From Cohnella laeviribosi DSM 21336 (GTDB lineage: Bacteria > Bacillota > Bacilli > Paenibacillales > Paenibacillaceae), in contig NZ_KB899808.1 of the NCBI RefSeq assembly GCF_000378425.1, positions 124,001 through 188,000 of the forward strand: a stretch of DNA of 64,000 bases. Direction: 5' to 3'. The notes beneath the pieces are model-generated. The model was not told the origin of the DNA, did no database searches, and was given only the letters and a program-made list of their open reading frames with translations. Shown piece after piece: positions 27,440 to 36,462 of the stretch (the first letter of the stretch is position 1; each line of letters begins with the position of its first letter). The position numbers and the translations under genes are program-made.

Positions 27440-27760
27440 GTGAGCTTCAAACCCATCGATCTGCAAACGTCGATGCCGCGATCCGCGGAAATTTCCCCCA
27501 TCCAGCAAATCCAGCAGCAGCGTCCGGCGATGGAGCAGGAAATGCTCGGCCGGGAGGCGGAAAAGCTGAGGCAGAAGCAAGCGCGCAGCAACGTCAAAAC
27601 GGAAGCCTCTTCGCAGCGAACCGTCTCGGAGCGGGAACCCCGGCAACCGGGCCAGCGGCCCCGACCCCGGCCGAAGCCGAAACAGCCGGACCGGCCGGAA
27701 GAGCAACGGGAAGCGCCGTTGCATCCGTACAAAGGCAAACATATCGATTTTACGTTGTAG
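27440..27760 (+). CDS. Small basic Gln/Arg/Pro-rich protein
   Basis: No characterised family is recognised. From GTG 27440 (MSFKPIDLQTSMPRSAEISP) it encodes 106 residues: a short conserved-looking N-terminus and a Gln-rich helix around QQIQQQRPAMEQEMLGREAE. A strongly basic, proline-rich disordered part (residues 60-95) follows, ending in KHIDFTL. The GTG at 27431 is closer to the AAAGGCGGG site and is less likely. It sits between the FapA-like gene and the SwrB-like gene. The C-terminal PYKGKHIDFTL-type ending suggests a short docking peptide, but this is speculation. Confidence 0.7.
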   Translation: MSFKPIDLQTSMPRSAEISPIQQIQQQRPAMEQEMLGREAEKLRQKQARSNVKTEASSQRTVSEREPRQPGQRPRPRPKPKQPDRPEEQREAPLHPYKGKHIDFTL

Positions 27761-27783
27761 GCGGAACAGAAAGGTGGCGTTTC

Positions 27784-28347
27784 ATGATGGAGCCTTGGGT
27801 AAGCATCGTGCTGACGGGCGCGGCCATAGCCGGTTTCGGATGGCTGATTCCCAAAGCCGACCGCAAGGAAGATTCCCCTGGCTTTCAAACCGAAGAAGCC
27901 TACGACCGGCTGCTAACCGATCTTGAGGCCGAAAACCGCGAGCTCGTCGAAGCCGTAGAGAAATTCAAGCGCGAGCAGGACCTGACCGTCGAGCGGCTTA
28001 ACCGCCGCATACGCGAGATGGAGCGGCAGATGGCGGAGCTTTTGGAAAGGCCTGCCGCGGCGGCCCGTTCCGAAGCGGCAGCGGGGATCCGTACGGAAGC
28101 TGCCGGGCCGAACCCGCAAGTTCCGTCCGCTCTTTCGGCGCCGTCCGCGCCGCCGGAGCAACGGGAAGAGCTGGCGGAAGAGGCCGACGCGGCGCCGGCT
28201 ACGATTCGGGAACGCTACGCCGAATTGCTCAGCTTGGACAAGAAGGGCCGCTCGATCGAGCAAATCGCCAAGGCGATGAACATGAACAAAGGGGAAGTGC
28301 AATTGATTTTGCAACTGGCCAAACGGGAGGCGGAGAGACTTGCGTAA
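27784..28347 (+). CDS. swrB: SwrB-like motility protein
   Basis: The 187-residue product has one N-terminal membrane helix (about 5-22, VSIVLTGAAIAGFGWLIP). A coiled coil spans about 40-85 and a variable linker follows. The C-terminal helix-turn-helix-like segment is SIEQIAKAMNMNKGEVQLIL. This layout matches SwrB (YlxL) of Bacillus subtilis, which acts after sigD in the same operon to activate basal body assembly and SigD output. Overall similarity outside the ends is low, so the call rests on architecture and position. The start is ATG 27784 (a second ATG is adjacent). The stop overlaps the next gene by eight bases. Confidence 0.7.
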   Translation: MMEPWVSIVLTGAAIAGFGWLIPKADRKEDSPGFQTEEAYDRLLTDLEAENRELVEAVEKFKREQDLTVERLNRRIREMERQMAELLERPAAAARSEAAAGIRTEAAGPNPQVPSALSAPSAPPEQREELAEEADAAPATIRERYAELLSLDKKGRSIEQIAKAMNMNKGEVQLILQLAKREAERLA

Positions 28348-28894
28348 GCGCCGGGGCTTCATCATCGGTCTGGGACTCGGGCTTATGCTGGGCGCCGCGA
28401 TGCTGCAGCTTATGCTGGCCGCGGATGCATCGCGGTTGCCCGGCGCGCCGTTGACGGGCGAAGCGCTGAAAAAGGAAGCGGCGGCCCAAGGCTTCGCCCT
28501 TGTTCCGGCGGAAGAGAAAACCTATACGCAGCAGGAGCTGGACCGGGCGGTCGCGGAAGCCGTCCGGAAGGCGGCGGCGAGCGGAGGCGGCGGCGCCGCG
28601 CAGAAGGGCGGCGGAACGGGCGCGCCGGCTCCCGCGGATTCCGCTTCGCCGGCCAAGGCGTCCGCCTCTTCGCAGAAGCCGGCCGCGGAGAAGTACGCCT
28701 TCTATATTCGGGCGAACGCCACGCTGGCGGAAGTCGCCACCGGACTGAAGGAGCTCGGGCTGATCGAGGACGAAGAAGCGTTCATCCGAAAGGCGAAGCC
28801 TTACAGCGGCAAGCTGCGGGTCGGTCCGAGCGTGTTCGAAGGCAAGCCGACTTTCGACCGGATTATCGCGGAAATCACCCGCGCCAAATATTGA
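28340..28894 (+). CDS. Small membrane protein with MltG-type LysM-like domain
   Basis: The 184-residue product starts with TTG 28340 behind GGGAGGCGGAGAGA. It has an N-terminal membrane helix (about 6-27, [20 protein letters not shown]) and an Ala/Gly/Pro-rich spacer. The C-terminal domain (about 115-184) contains [20 protein letters not shown] and a final [14 protein letters not shown], resembling the LysM-like subdomain of YceG/MltG. The catalytic transglycosylase part of MltG is absent, so it is unlikely to cut peptidoglycan itself. It is the last gene of the motility block and translationally coupled to the SwrB-like gene. Confidence 0.75.
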   Translation: MRKRRGFIIGLGLGLMLGAAMLQLMLAADASRLPGAPLTGEALKKEAAAQGFALVPAEEKTYTQQELDRAVAEAVRKAAASGGGGAAQKGGGTGAPAPADSASPAKASASSQKPAAEKYAFYIRANATLAEVATGLKELGLIEDEEAFIRKAKPYSGKLRVGPSVFEGKPTFDRIIAEITRAKY

Positions 28895-28971
28895 CGAATG
28901 CACGAACCTTCAAAAAAGACGCCATCAGCCGTTTTTCCGCCGCGCCGGGCTTCGGAGCGTGCGTGCAGCTA

Positions 28972-29000
28972 TTGCGTCTTTCGCCATGATATGGTATATT
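28972..29000 (+). promoter_or_regulatory. Sigma-A type promoter for rpsB
   Basis: TTGCGT at 28972-28977 and TATATT at 28995-29000 are separated by 17 bases. Transcription should begin near 29007 and leave a leader of about 135 bases before rpsB. No clear terminator separates it from the upstream motility genes. Confidence 0.75.
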
Positions 29001-29033
29001 ATCACACAGTGTGAAAAAACGCACGCCGTTCAA

Positions 29034-29082
29034 TTTTGCCAGCGGTGCTTCCGGCTGTCCTGCACGGGAAGTTCTGGCAAAA
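29034..29082 (+). promoter_or_regulatory. Structured rpsB leader element
   Basis: TTTTGCCAG (29034-29042) pairs perfectly with CTGGCAAAA (29074-29082). Inside it CTTCC (29048-29052) can pair with GGAAG (29067-29071), giving a two-tier hairpin with an asymmetric internal loop. There is no T-tract, so it is not a terminator. A leader for feedback by protein S2 is an inference. Confidence 0.55.
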
Positions 29083-29141
29083 GATGCGAACCGGCGGAGG
29101 AGATTCACCTAACAAAACCATTTTACGGAGGTGCAGGAAAG

Positions 29142-29840
29142 ATGGCAGTCATTTCCATGAAACAGCTGCTTGAAGCAGGGGTTCACTTCGGTCACCAAAC
29201 GCGCCGCTGGAACCCGAAAATGGCCAAGTACATCTTTACCGAGCGGAACGGAATTTACATTATCGACCTGCAAAAGACGGTCAAGAAAGTCGACGAAGCT
29301 TACAACTTCATTCGCCAGCTCGCGGAGCAAGGCGGCACGGTGCTGTTTGTCGGCACGAAGAAGCAAGCGCAGGATTCCGTTAAGGAAGAAGCGGAGCGCA
29401 GCGGCCAGTTCTATATCAACCAACGCTGGCTGGGCGGCACGCTGACGAACTTCTCCACGATCCAAAAGCGGATCGAACGCCTGCATCAATTGGACAAATG
29501 GGAAGAGGACGGCACGTTCGAGCGTCTTCCCAAGAAGGAAGTCATCCTCCTTCGCAAGGAGAAAGAGCGTCTCGAGAAATTCCTCGGCGGCATCAAGAAC
29601 ATGCGCAAGCTGCCTGACGCGCTGTTCATCATCGATCCGCGCAAAGAACGCATTGCCGTTGCCGAGGCGCGCAAGCTCGGCATTCCGATCGTCGGCATCG
29701 TCGACACGAACTGCGATCCGGACGAGATCGACTACATCATTCCGGGGAACGACGACGCGATCCGCGCTGTGAAGCTGTTGACGTCCAAAATGGCCGACGC
29801 TATCGTCGAAGCGCATCAAGGCGAAGAAACGACGGCTTAA
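29142..29840 (+). CDS. rpsB: 30S ribosomal protein S2
   Basis: S2 binds between the head and body of the 30S subunit and helps recruit S1 or stabilise initiation. The 232-residue length is normal, and the segments [31 protein letters not shown] and [12 protein letters not shown] are diagnostic. ATG 29142 has ACGGAGGTGCAGGAAAG in front of it. The frame runs further upstream but without a ribosome binding site. It opens the rpsB-tsf-pyrH-frr cluster. Confidence 0.98.
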   Translation: MAVISMKQLLEAGVHFGHQTRRWNPKMAKYIFTERNGIYIIDLQKTVKKVDEAYNFIRQLAEQGGTVLFVGTKKQAQDSVKEEAERSGQFYINQRWLGGTLTNFSTIQKRIERLHQLDKWEEDGTFERLPKKEVILLRKEKERLEKFLGGIKNMRKLPDALFIIDPRKERIAVAEARKLGIPIVGIVDTNCDPDEIDYIIPGNDDAIRAVKLLTSKMADAIVEAHQGEETTA

Positions 29841-29853
29841 GCGTAGCAACCAC

Positions 29854-29892
29854 AGGGCGGTCAGAAGACGAACTTCTTGCCGCCCTTTTTTT
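29854..29892 (+). terminator. Intrinsic terminator after rpsB
   Basis: AGGGCGG with AGAAG pairs with CTTCT and CCGCCCT through a roughly 13-pair stem with one mismatch. Seven T follow. It may attenuate rather than fully stop transcription into tsf. Confidence 0.85.
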
Positions 29893-30053
29893 GGCGGCTC
29901 GACAAGGTTGAGGATGCATCCGTCCTCCTCCGGAAGTTGGCGCCCAAACGCATGCGCCCGGCTACAAAGGCGGCGCAGCCGTTTTTGCTTATTAGACCAT
30001 TCGTATACGCCCGGCGCGCGGCGCCGAGACGTTAAGGATCAGGAGGTTGTTCC

Positions 30054-30704
30054 ATGGCAGTCAGTGCTGCAGACGTAAAGACGCTCCGCGAAAGAACCGG
30101 AGCCGGTATGTTGGATTGCAAAAAAGCGTTGGAAGAAGCGGGCGGCGATCTGACCAAAGCGGCGGAAATTCTCCGTGAAAAAGGTCTTGCCGCAGCCGCA
30201 AAGAAAGGCGACCGCATCGCCACCGAAGGCCGCGTGGAATCTTACATCCACGGCGCAGGCCGCATCGGCGTGCTCGTCGAAGTCAACTGCGAAACCGACT
30301 TCGTCGCCATGACCGATCAATTCAAGGAATTCGTCCGCGACCTGGCGATGCATATCGCAGCGGCGAATCCGAAGTATGTCCGCCGCGAGGAAGTGCCGCA
30401 GGACGTACTGGATAAGGAACGCGAAATCCTGCGCAACCAGGCGCTCAACGAAGGCAAGCCGGAGAAGATCGTCGACAAGATGGTCGAAGGCCGCCTGAAC
30501 AAATTCTTCGAAGAGAACGTTCTGCTGGAGCAAGCGTTCATCAAGGATCCGGACAAGACGATCCAAACGCTGCTCAACGAAAAGATCGCGACGATCGGCG
30601 AGCAAATTTCGATCCGCCGTTTCGTCCGCTTCGAACTGGGCGAAGGCCTGGAGAAGAAGCAGGACAATTTCGTCGAAGAAGTTATGGCTCAAGTGAAAGT
30701 ATAA
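30054..30704 (+). CDS. tsf: Translation elongation factor Ts
   Basis: EF-Ts exchanges GDP for GTP on EF-Tu. The 216-residue product is the short Firmicute/Thermus-like form. It has the UBA-like N-terminal domain ([20 protein letters not shown]) and the core motif [19 protein letters not shown] 30054 follows TCAGGAGGTTGTTCC. It lies after a terminator behind rpsB, with about 160 bases in which I see no convincing promoter. Confidence 0.98.
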   Translation: MAVSAADVKTLRERTGAGMLDCKKALEEAGGDLTKAAEILREKGLAAAAKKGDRIATEGRVESYIHGAGRIGVLVEVNCETDFVAMTDQFKEFVRDLAMHIAAANPKYVRREEVPQDVLDKEREILRNQALNEGKPEKIVDKMVEGRLNKFFEENVLLEQAFIKDPDKTIQTLLNEKIATIGEQISIRRFVRFELGEGLEKKQDNFVEEVMAQVKV

Positions 30705-31541
<837 letters not shown>

Positions 31542-32096
31542 GTGCCTCAAGCGATCAAGAAAAACGCGGAAGAACGGATGGAAAAAGCGATCGGCGCCCT
31601 GAAGCGGGATCTGTCCACGCTGCGCGCGGGCCGCGCTTCGGCGTCGATGCTGGACCGGGTGCAAGCCGAGTACTATGGAACGATGACGCCGATCAATCAG
31701 CTTGGCACGATCACGACGCCGGATTCCCGCACGCTGATGATCCAGCCTTGGGACAAGTCGGCGCTGGCGGCGATCGAGAAAGCCATTCTCAAATCCGACC
31801 TCGGGCTGACGCCGGCCAACGACGGCTCGATCATCCGGATCACCATTCCTCCGCTGACGGAGGAACGCCGCGCCGAGCTCGTCAAAGCGACGAAAAAATT
31901 CGGCGAGGACGCGAAAGTGGCGATCCGCAACATCCGCCGCGACGCGAACGACGAGATCAAGAAAAAGGAAAAAGGCGAAATTTCCGAGGACGAATCCCGC
32001 CGCCATCAGGAAGACATCCAGAAGCTGACCGACCGCTTCACGGCGGAAGTGGACAAAATCCTGGCCGCCAAGGAAAAAGAAATAATGGAAGTTTAA
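31542..32096 (+). CDS. frr: Ribosome recycling factor
   Basis: RRF splits post-termination ribosomes with EF-G. The 184-residue length is standard. It shows [20 protein letters not shown] and the long helical C-terminal region ([20 protein letters not shown]). The start is GTG 31542, immediately after the pyrH stop, with AAGGGGAG inside pyrH as the ribosome binding site. Confidence 0.97.
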   Translation: MPQAIKKNAEERMEKAIGALKRDLSTLRAGRASASMLDRVQAEYYGTMTPINQLGTITTPDSRTLMIQPWDKSALAAIEKAILKSDLGLTPANDGSIIRITIPPLTEERRAELVKATKKFGEDAKVAIRNIRRDANDEIKKKEKGEISEDESRRHQEDIQKLTDRFTAEVDKILAAKEKEIMEV

Positions 32097-32106
32097 GCCC
32101 GTTTCG

Positions 32107-32131
32107 ACCCCTCCATCAGGTGGGGTTTATT
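32107..32131 (+). terminator. Weak terminator-like hairpin after frr
   Basis: ACCCC and CC pair with GG and GGGGT around an ATCA loop with one T-T mismatch. TTTATTCTT follows. The T-tract is interrupted, so read-through into uppS is likely. Confidence 0.45.
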
Positions 32132-32203
32132 CTTCATTGCCGAGAATCGGACTTCGCGCGTCTTTCGGCGAATCAAAGGCGAACCGAATCAGGAGGAACG
32201 ACC

Positions 32204-32998
32204 ATGATCAACGGTTTCCGCGGCGGCTTGTTCCGCAAGCGGCAGGACGGCACGGACGGCAAAGGTCAGCCCGAGCGTCAGGGCGGGTTGCCGGATCCGG
32301 ACAACGTGCCGCAGCATGTCGCCATTATAATGGACGGCAACGGGCGTTGGGCGAAGGAGCGCGGACTGCCGCGCATCGCCGGCCATCACAACGGAATGAA
32401 GGCGGTCAAGCGGATCACGAAGGCGGCGGACCGAATCGGCGTCCGCTACCTGACCTTGTACGCCTTTTCGACGGAGAACTGGAAGCGCCCGAAATCGGAA
32501 GTGGAGTTTCTCATGAAGCTTCCCCAGGAGTTTCTGGCGTTGGAATTGGGCGAGTTGATGGAAAATAACGTCCAGGTGCGCATGATGGGCGTTCGGGACC
32601 TGCTTCCGGATTATACGCTGAAAGCGGTCGAAGAAGCGATCGAGAAGACGAAGCACAATACGGGACTCGTACTCAATTTTGCCCTGAATTACGGCGGGCG
32701 GATGGAACTGGTTCTTGCGGCCAGAGAGCTGGCGCGCAAAGCCGCGGCCGGCCAACTGGACCCCGAAGCGATCACCGAAGAGACGTTCAACGCTTGCCTG
32801 CTCACGAGCGACATGCCGGATCCCGACCTGCTTATTCGGACCAGCGGGGAGATTCGCCTGTCGAATTTTATGCTCTGGCAGCTCGCTTACAGCGAATTTT
32901 GCTTTACGGACGTTTATTGGCCGGAATTTTCGGACGAGCATTTCTACGAAGCGATTCGCGAATATCAACGGCGGGCGCGCCGCTATGGGGGGCTCTAA
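32204..32998 (+). CDS. uppS: Undecaprenyl diphosphate synthase (isoprenyl transferase)
   Basis: UppS makes the C55 lipid carrier for peptidoglycan and teichoic acids from farnesyl and isopentenyl diphosphates. The 264-residue product has IIMDGNGRWAKERGLPRIAG with the catalytic Asp, then YLTLYAFSTENWKRP, and the C-terminal RTSGEIRLSNFMLWQLAYSE. ATG 32204 follows CAGGAGGAACGACC. The first 35 residues are a basic extension before the core. Confidence 0.97.
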   Translation: MINGFRGGLFRKRQDGTDGKGQPERQGGLPDPDNVPQHVAIIMDGNGRWAKERGLPRIAGHHNGMKAVKRITKAADRIGVRYLTLYAFSTENWKRPKSEVEFLMKLPQEFLALELGELMENNVQVRMMGVRDLLPDYTLKAVEEAIEKTKHNTGLVLNFALNYGGRMELVLAARELARKAAAGQLDPEAITEETFNACLLTSDMPDPDLLIRTSGEIRLSNFMLWQLAYSEFCFTDVYWPEFSDEHFYEAIREYQRRARRYGGL

Positions 32999-33002
32999 GC
33001 GC

Positions 33003-33794
33003 ATGGGTCAACGCATTGTGACCGGCGTTGTCGCGGGAGCGGGCTTTTTGGCGCTGCTGCTCGTCGGAGGGGGCTTTTACTCCGCGCTGCTCGCGCTGCT
33101 CGCCTTGATCGGCTTTCACGAGTATGTCCGGCTCAACAAGCAGCCTGCCGCGCGTCTGGACGTGATCGCAGGCTATGCGGCCGTGCTGCTGATGTCGCTC
33201 CCGACGCTGCCGCCGGGCTGGGGAGCGCCGTCCGTCGAGACGGTGGCCTGGCTGCTGATGCTGGCGCTGCTGGCGGGCACCGTCTTCAGCAAAAACAGCA
33301 TTCAGTTGGAGCATGCAAGTCTTCTGTTTCTGGGCGCTTTTTATATCGGGCTTGGGTTCCGCTATATGTCCGCGACCCGGGAGCTTGAGCATGGTTTGTT
33401 CTGGTCGCTGCTGGCGTTTCTGTGCATATGGGGCTCCGACGCGGGAGCGTATTTTGTCGGGAAGGCGGTCGGCAGGCGCAAATTGTGGCCGGCGATCAGT
33501 CCGAACAAGACGGTCGAAGGCGCGATCGGCGGGCTGGCCGTCGCGGTCGCGGTTGCTCTCGTATTCGCCTGGATCCGGCCGGAGCTGCTGGGAGCCGGAC
33601 GCGCGGCGACGATCGGGATCGCGGCCGCCGTATTCGGCACGCTCGGGGACTTGATCCAGTCCGCCTACAAGCGGCTGCGCGGCGTGAAGGATTCGGGAAC
33701 GCTGTTGCCCGGACACGGGGGCGTGTTGGACCGTACCGACAGCTGGATCATCGTCTTCCCGGTTCTTCATCTGTTGTCGCTGCTGCCGGTCTGA
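33003..33794 (+). CDS. cdsA: Phosphatidate cytidylyltransferase
   Basis: CdsA makes CDP-diacylglycerol for phospholipid synthesis. The 263-residue membrane protein has about seven hydrophobic segments and the signature VKDSGTLLPGHGGVLDRTDS near the C-terminus. ATG 33003 starts four bases after uppS. An in-frame ATG at 32985 would overlap uppS, and its ribosome binding site is poorer. Confidence 0.95.
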   Translation: MGQRIVTGVVAGAGFLALLLVGGGFYSALLALLALIGFHEYVRLNKQPAARLDVIAGYAAVLLMSLPTLPPGWGAPSVETVAWLLMLALLAGTVFSKNSIQLEHASLLFLGAFYIGLGFRYMSATRELEHGLFWSLLAFLCIWGSDAGAYFVGKAVGRRKLWPAISPNKTVEGAIGGLAVAVAVALVFAWIRPELLGAGRAATIGIAAAVFGTLGDLIQSAYKRLRGVKDSGTLLPGHGGVLDRTDSWIIVFPVLHLLSLLPV

Positions 33795-33857
33795 ACGCGA
33801 ACGGAGTTGACCGCCGGAAGGCGCCGCAAACGTCTCGGACGGCGGATTGGGGCCGCC

Positions 33858-33883
33858 TGACGTCACTAACGTCACATAACGTT
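33858..33883 (+). repeat. Short direct repeats upstream of dxr
   Basis: TGACGTCAC (33858-33866) is followed directly by TAACGTCAC (33867-33875) and then ATAACGTT, so an ACGT(C) core recurs every nine or ten bases. This lies between cdsA and dxr, 40 bases before the dxr start. It may be a protein binding site, with no known factor matched. Confidence 0.5.
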
Positions 33884-33923
33884 CGTTTTTACGGTGCTAC
33901 ATAATGGACACGGAGGAAACGCC

Positions 33924-35072
33924 ATGACCATCATGAAACTGGCTGTACTTGGCAGCACGGGTTCGATCGGTTCGCAGACGCTCGACGTCGTCTCCCGCGA
34001 CCCCGGGCGATACGAGATTACGGGGCTTGCGGCGGGCACGAACGTCGGCCTGCTGCTGGAGCAGGCGAAACGCTGGAAGCCGAAGGTCGTATCCGTTGCG
34101 ACCAAGGAACTGGCCGAGCAAATCCGCATCGATCTGCCGCCGGGAACGAGAGTGGCTTACGGCGAGCAAGGGCTGATCGAAGTGGCGGCCGAATCCGGCG
34201 CCGACTTTGCGATGTGCGCGCTGATCGGTAGCGTCGGGCTGAAATCGACGCTCGCCGCGATCGATGCGGGGGTGTCGATCGGGCTCGCCAACAAAGAGAC
34301 GCTGGTCACGGCCGGCCATATCGTCATGAAGCGGGCGGCCGACAAAGGCGTGGCGATCTACCCGATCGACAGCGAGCATTCGGCGATTTTCCAATGCCTG
34401 AACGGGGAAGACCGCCGCGCCGTGAAGCGGCTCATCCTTACCGCTTCCGGCGGCAGCTTCCGCGACCGCACGCGGGACGAGCTTGCCTCCGTGACCGTGG
34501 AGGACGCGCTCAAGCATCCGAACTGGTCGATGGGCGCGAAAATTACGATCGATTCCGCCACAATGGTCAACAAAGGGCTGGAAGTGATCGAAGCGCACTG
34601 GCTGTTCGATCTGCCGTACGACAAGATCGAGGTCGTGCTGCATCCCGAGAGCATCGTCCACTCGATGGTCGAATTTGCCGATACGAGCGTCATCGCCCAG
34701 CTCGGCAATCCCGATATGCGGGTGCCGATCCAGTATGCGCTCACCTATCCGCAAAGGCAGCCGTCGCCGGCTTCGCCGCTCGATCTGGTCAAGGCGGGCG
34801 CGCTGCACTTTCGGGAGATGGACTTCGCCCGGTATCCCTGCCTGCGCATGGCCTATGAAGCGGGGCGCGCGGGCGGCACGGCGCCGACGGTGTTCAATGC
34901 GGCCAACGAAGTGGCCGTCGCCCGTTTCCTGAAAGGAGAAATCCCGTTTCTGGCGATCGAGACGATCATCGAGCGGCTGCTGGCAAAGCACGCCGCGACG
35001 GCCGATCCGGATCTGGACGCGATTTTGGCCGTCGACGCGCAAACGCGGGCGGAAGCCGCCGCGCTGAAATAA
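33924..35072 (+). CDS. dxr: 1-deoxy-D-xylulose-5-phosphate reductoisomerase
   Basis: Dxr converts DXP to 2-C-methyl-D-erythritol 4-phosphate with NADPH, the committed step of the MEP isoprenoid pathway. The 382-residue product has the nucleotide-binding GSTGSIGSQTLDVV, then ANKETLVTAGHIV, PIDSEHSAIFQCL and TASGGSFRD, the catalytic blocks. ATG 33924 follows CGGAGGAAACGCC. It supplies precursors for uppS encoded just upstream. Confidence 0.97.
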   Translation: MTIMKLAVLGSTGSIGSQTLDVVSRDPGRYEITGLAAGTNVGLLLEQAKRWKPKVVSVATKELAEQIRIDLPPGTRVAYGEQGLIEVAAESGADFAMCALIGSVGLKSTLAAIDAGVSIGLANKETLVTAGHIVMKRAADKGVAIYPIDSEHSAIFQCLNGEDRRAVKRLILTASGGSFRDRTRDELASVTVEDALKHPNWSMGAKITIDSATMVNKGLEVIEAHWLFDLPYDKIEVVLHPESIVHSMVEFADTSVIAQLGNPDMRVPIQYALTYPQRQPSPASPLDLVKAGALHFREMDFARYPCLRMAYEAGRAGGTAPTVFNAANEVAVARFLKGEIPFLAIETIIERLLAKHAATADPDLDAILAVDAQTRAEAAALK

Positions 35073-35104
35073 TTGCGACTGAATGCCGACCGATCCGTAT
35101 TCTC

Positions 35105-35132
35105 TTGTAACGGCCTGGAGAATAATGATAAT
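35105..35132 (+). promoter_or_regulatory. Possible promoter for rseP
   Basis: TTGTAA at 35105-35110 and GATAAT at 35127-35132 are spaced by 16 bases, about 40 bases before the rseP start. It is a fair but not perfect sigma-A match. Confidence 0.45.
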
Positions 35133-35172
35133 CTAAGGACAGCCGTCACCGGCATCGGGGGTTGGAGAGCGT

Positions 35173-36435
35173 ATGCAAACGATTCAGATTGTTTTCCTGA
35201 CAGTGCTCGTCTTTTTTTTGCTCGTCTCGATTCACGAATTCGGCCATTTCTACTTTGCCAGACGCGCGGGGATTCTCGTCCGCGAGTTTGCCATCGGGTT
35301 CGGGCCGAAGCTCTTTTCGATCAAGCGGGGGGAAACCCGTTTTACGCTGCGTCTTCTGCCCGTTGGCGGATTCGTCCGGATGGCCGGTGAGGAGCCGGAG
35401 GTTGTCGAGGTGCAGCCGGGACAGACGGTCGGCGTCCGTCTTAAGGACGGCAAGATTACGAAGCTGTATTTGGACCGGTTGGACGAACGTTCGAACATCA
35501 TTCGCGGCGAAGTGAAGTCGCTTGATTTGGAGAAAGAGATGTTCGTTTCGCTCGACGTGGACGGCGACGAACAGCGTTACGGCCTGCACCCGCAAGCGAT
35601 GATCGTGTCGCGGGGGCAGGAGACGCAAGTCGCTCCGCTCGAGCGGCAGTTTGGCGGCGTTTCGACGGGCAAGCGGGCGATGACGATTTTCGCCGGACCG
35701 ATGATGAATTTCGTGCTTGCGTTTGTTCTGTTTGGCGTCTACCTGCAGCTTTCCGGCGTTCCGGTCGAGAATTCGACCAAAGTGTTCGTCAGCGGGCTGG
35801 AAGCGGGAATGGCTGCGGAGAAGTCGGGGCTTCAGAAGGGCGATTGGATCAAGAAAGTGAACGGCGTTCCCGTCGAAGGCGACAGCACCCGGCTGGTCGA
35901 ACAGATTCAGGCGTCCGCCGGCAAGCCGATGAACTGGGTGATCGAGCGGGACGGCAAAGAGGTCAGCCTCACGGTCACGCCGGACGCGGAAACCGGCAAA
36001 GTCGGCATCTATCTGAGTCCGGAAATGCGCCGCGCCGGGATAGGCGAAACGATCCGATTCGCCGGCACGACGATGGTCGACATGACCGGCCGGATCTTCG
36101 AAGGCTTCCGCAAGCTCATCTTCGGGGAGTTCAAGCTGGACGATCTGGGCGGACCGGTCCGGACCGCGGAAATGACGGGACAGATCGCGAAGCAGGGCAT
36201 ACCGCAGCTCACTTCGTGGGCGGCCGTGTTGAGCCTGTATCTGGGCATTTTTAACCTGCTGCCGATTCCGGCGCTGGACGGAAGCCGCCTGATGTTTATC
36301 GGCCTGGAAGCCATTCGGGGCAAACCCGTCGATCCGAATCGCGAAGGCTTGATTCATTTCATCGGGTTCGCGATGATCATGCTGCTGATGATCGTCGTTA
36401 CGTATAACGATATTTTGCGTTTGGTCAAAAATTAA
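35173..36435 (+). CDS. rseP: Site-2 zinc metalloprotease RseP/RasP
   Basis: This intramembrane protease cleaves anti-sigma factors and signal peptide remnants. The 420-residue product has HEFGH at residues 21-25 in the first membrane helix. A PDZ domain spans about 195-275 with the GLQKGDWIKKVNGVPVEGDS core, and the NLLPIPALDGSRL motif supplies the third zinc ligand. It ends with a final membrane helix. ATG 35173 follows GGAGAG. Its Bacillus counterpart lies in the same dxr-rasP-proS-polC order. Confidence 0.96.
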   Translation: MQTIQIVFLTVLVFFLLVSIHEFGHFYFARRAGILVREFAIGFGPKLFSIKRGETRFTLRLLPVGGFVRMAGEEPEVVEVQPGQTVGVRLKDGKITKLYLDRLDERSNIIRGEVKSLDLEKEMFVSLDVDGDEQRYGLHPQAMIVSRGQETQVAPLERQFGGVSTGKRAMTIFAGPMMNFVLAFVLFGVYLQLSGVPVENSTKVFVSGLEAGMAAEKSGLQKGDWIKKVNGVPVEGDSTRLVEQIQASAGKPMNWVIERDGKEVSLTVTPDAETGKVGIYLSPEMRRAGIGETIRFAGTTMVDMTGRIFEGFRKLIFGEFKLDDLGGPVRTAEMTGQIAKQGIPQLTSWAAVLSLYLGIFNLLPIPALDGSRLMFIGLEAIRGKPVDPNREGLIHFIGFAMIMLLMIVVTYNDILRLVKN

Positions 36436-36462
36436 TGTTGCTGCCGGGGGTAGGGGAACCGC

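Noticed and set aside
28895-28971. Terminator at the end of the motility operon
   Set aside because: A-rich and T-rich stretches are present, but no stable stem joins them to a T-tract, so I cannot support a terminator.
29985-30009. A promoter before tsf built from TTGCTT and TATACG
   Set aside because: The spacer is only 13 bases, too short for a sigma-A promoter.
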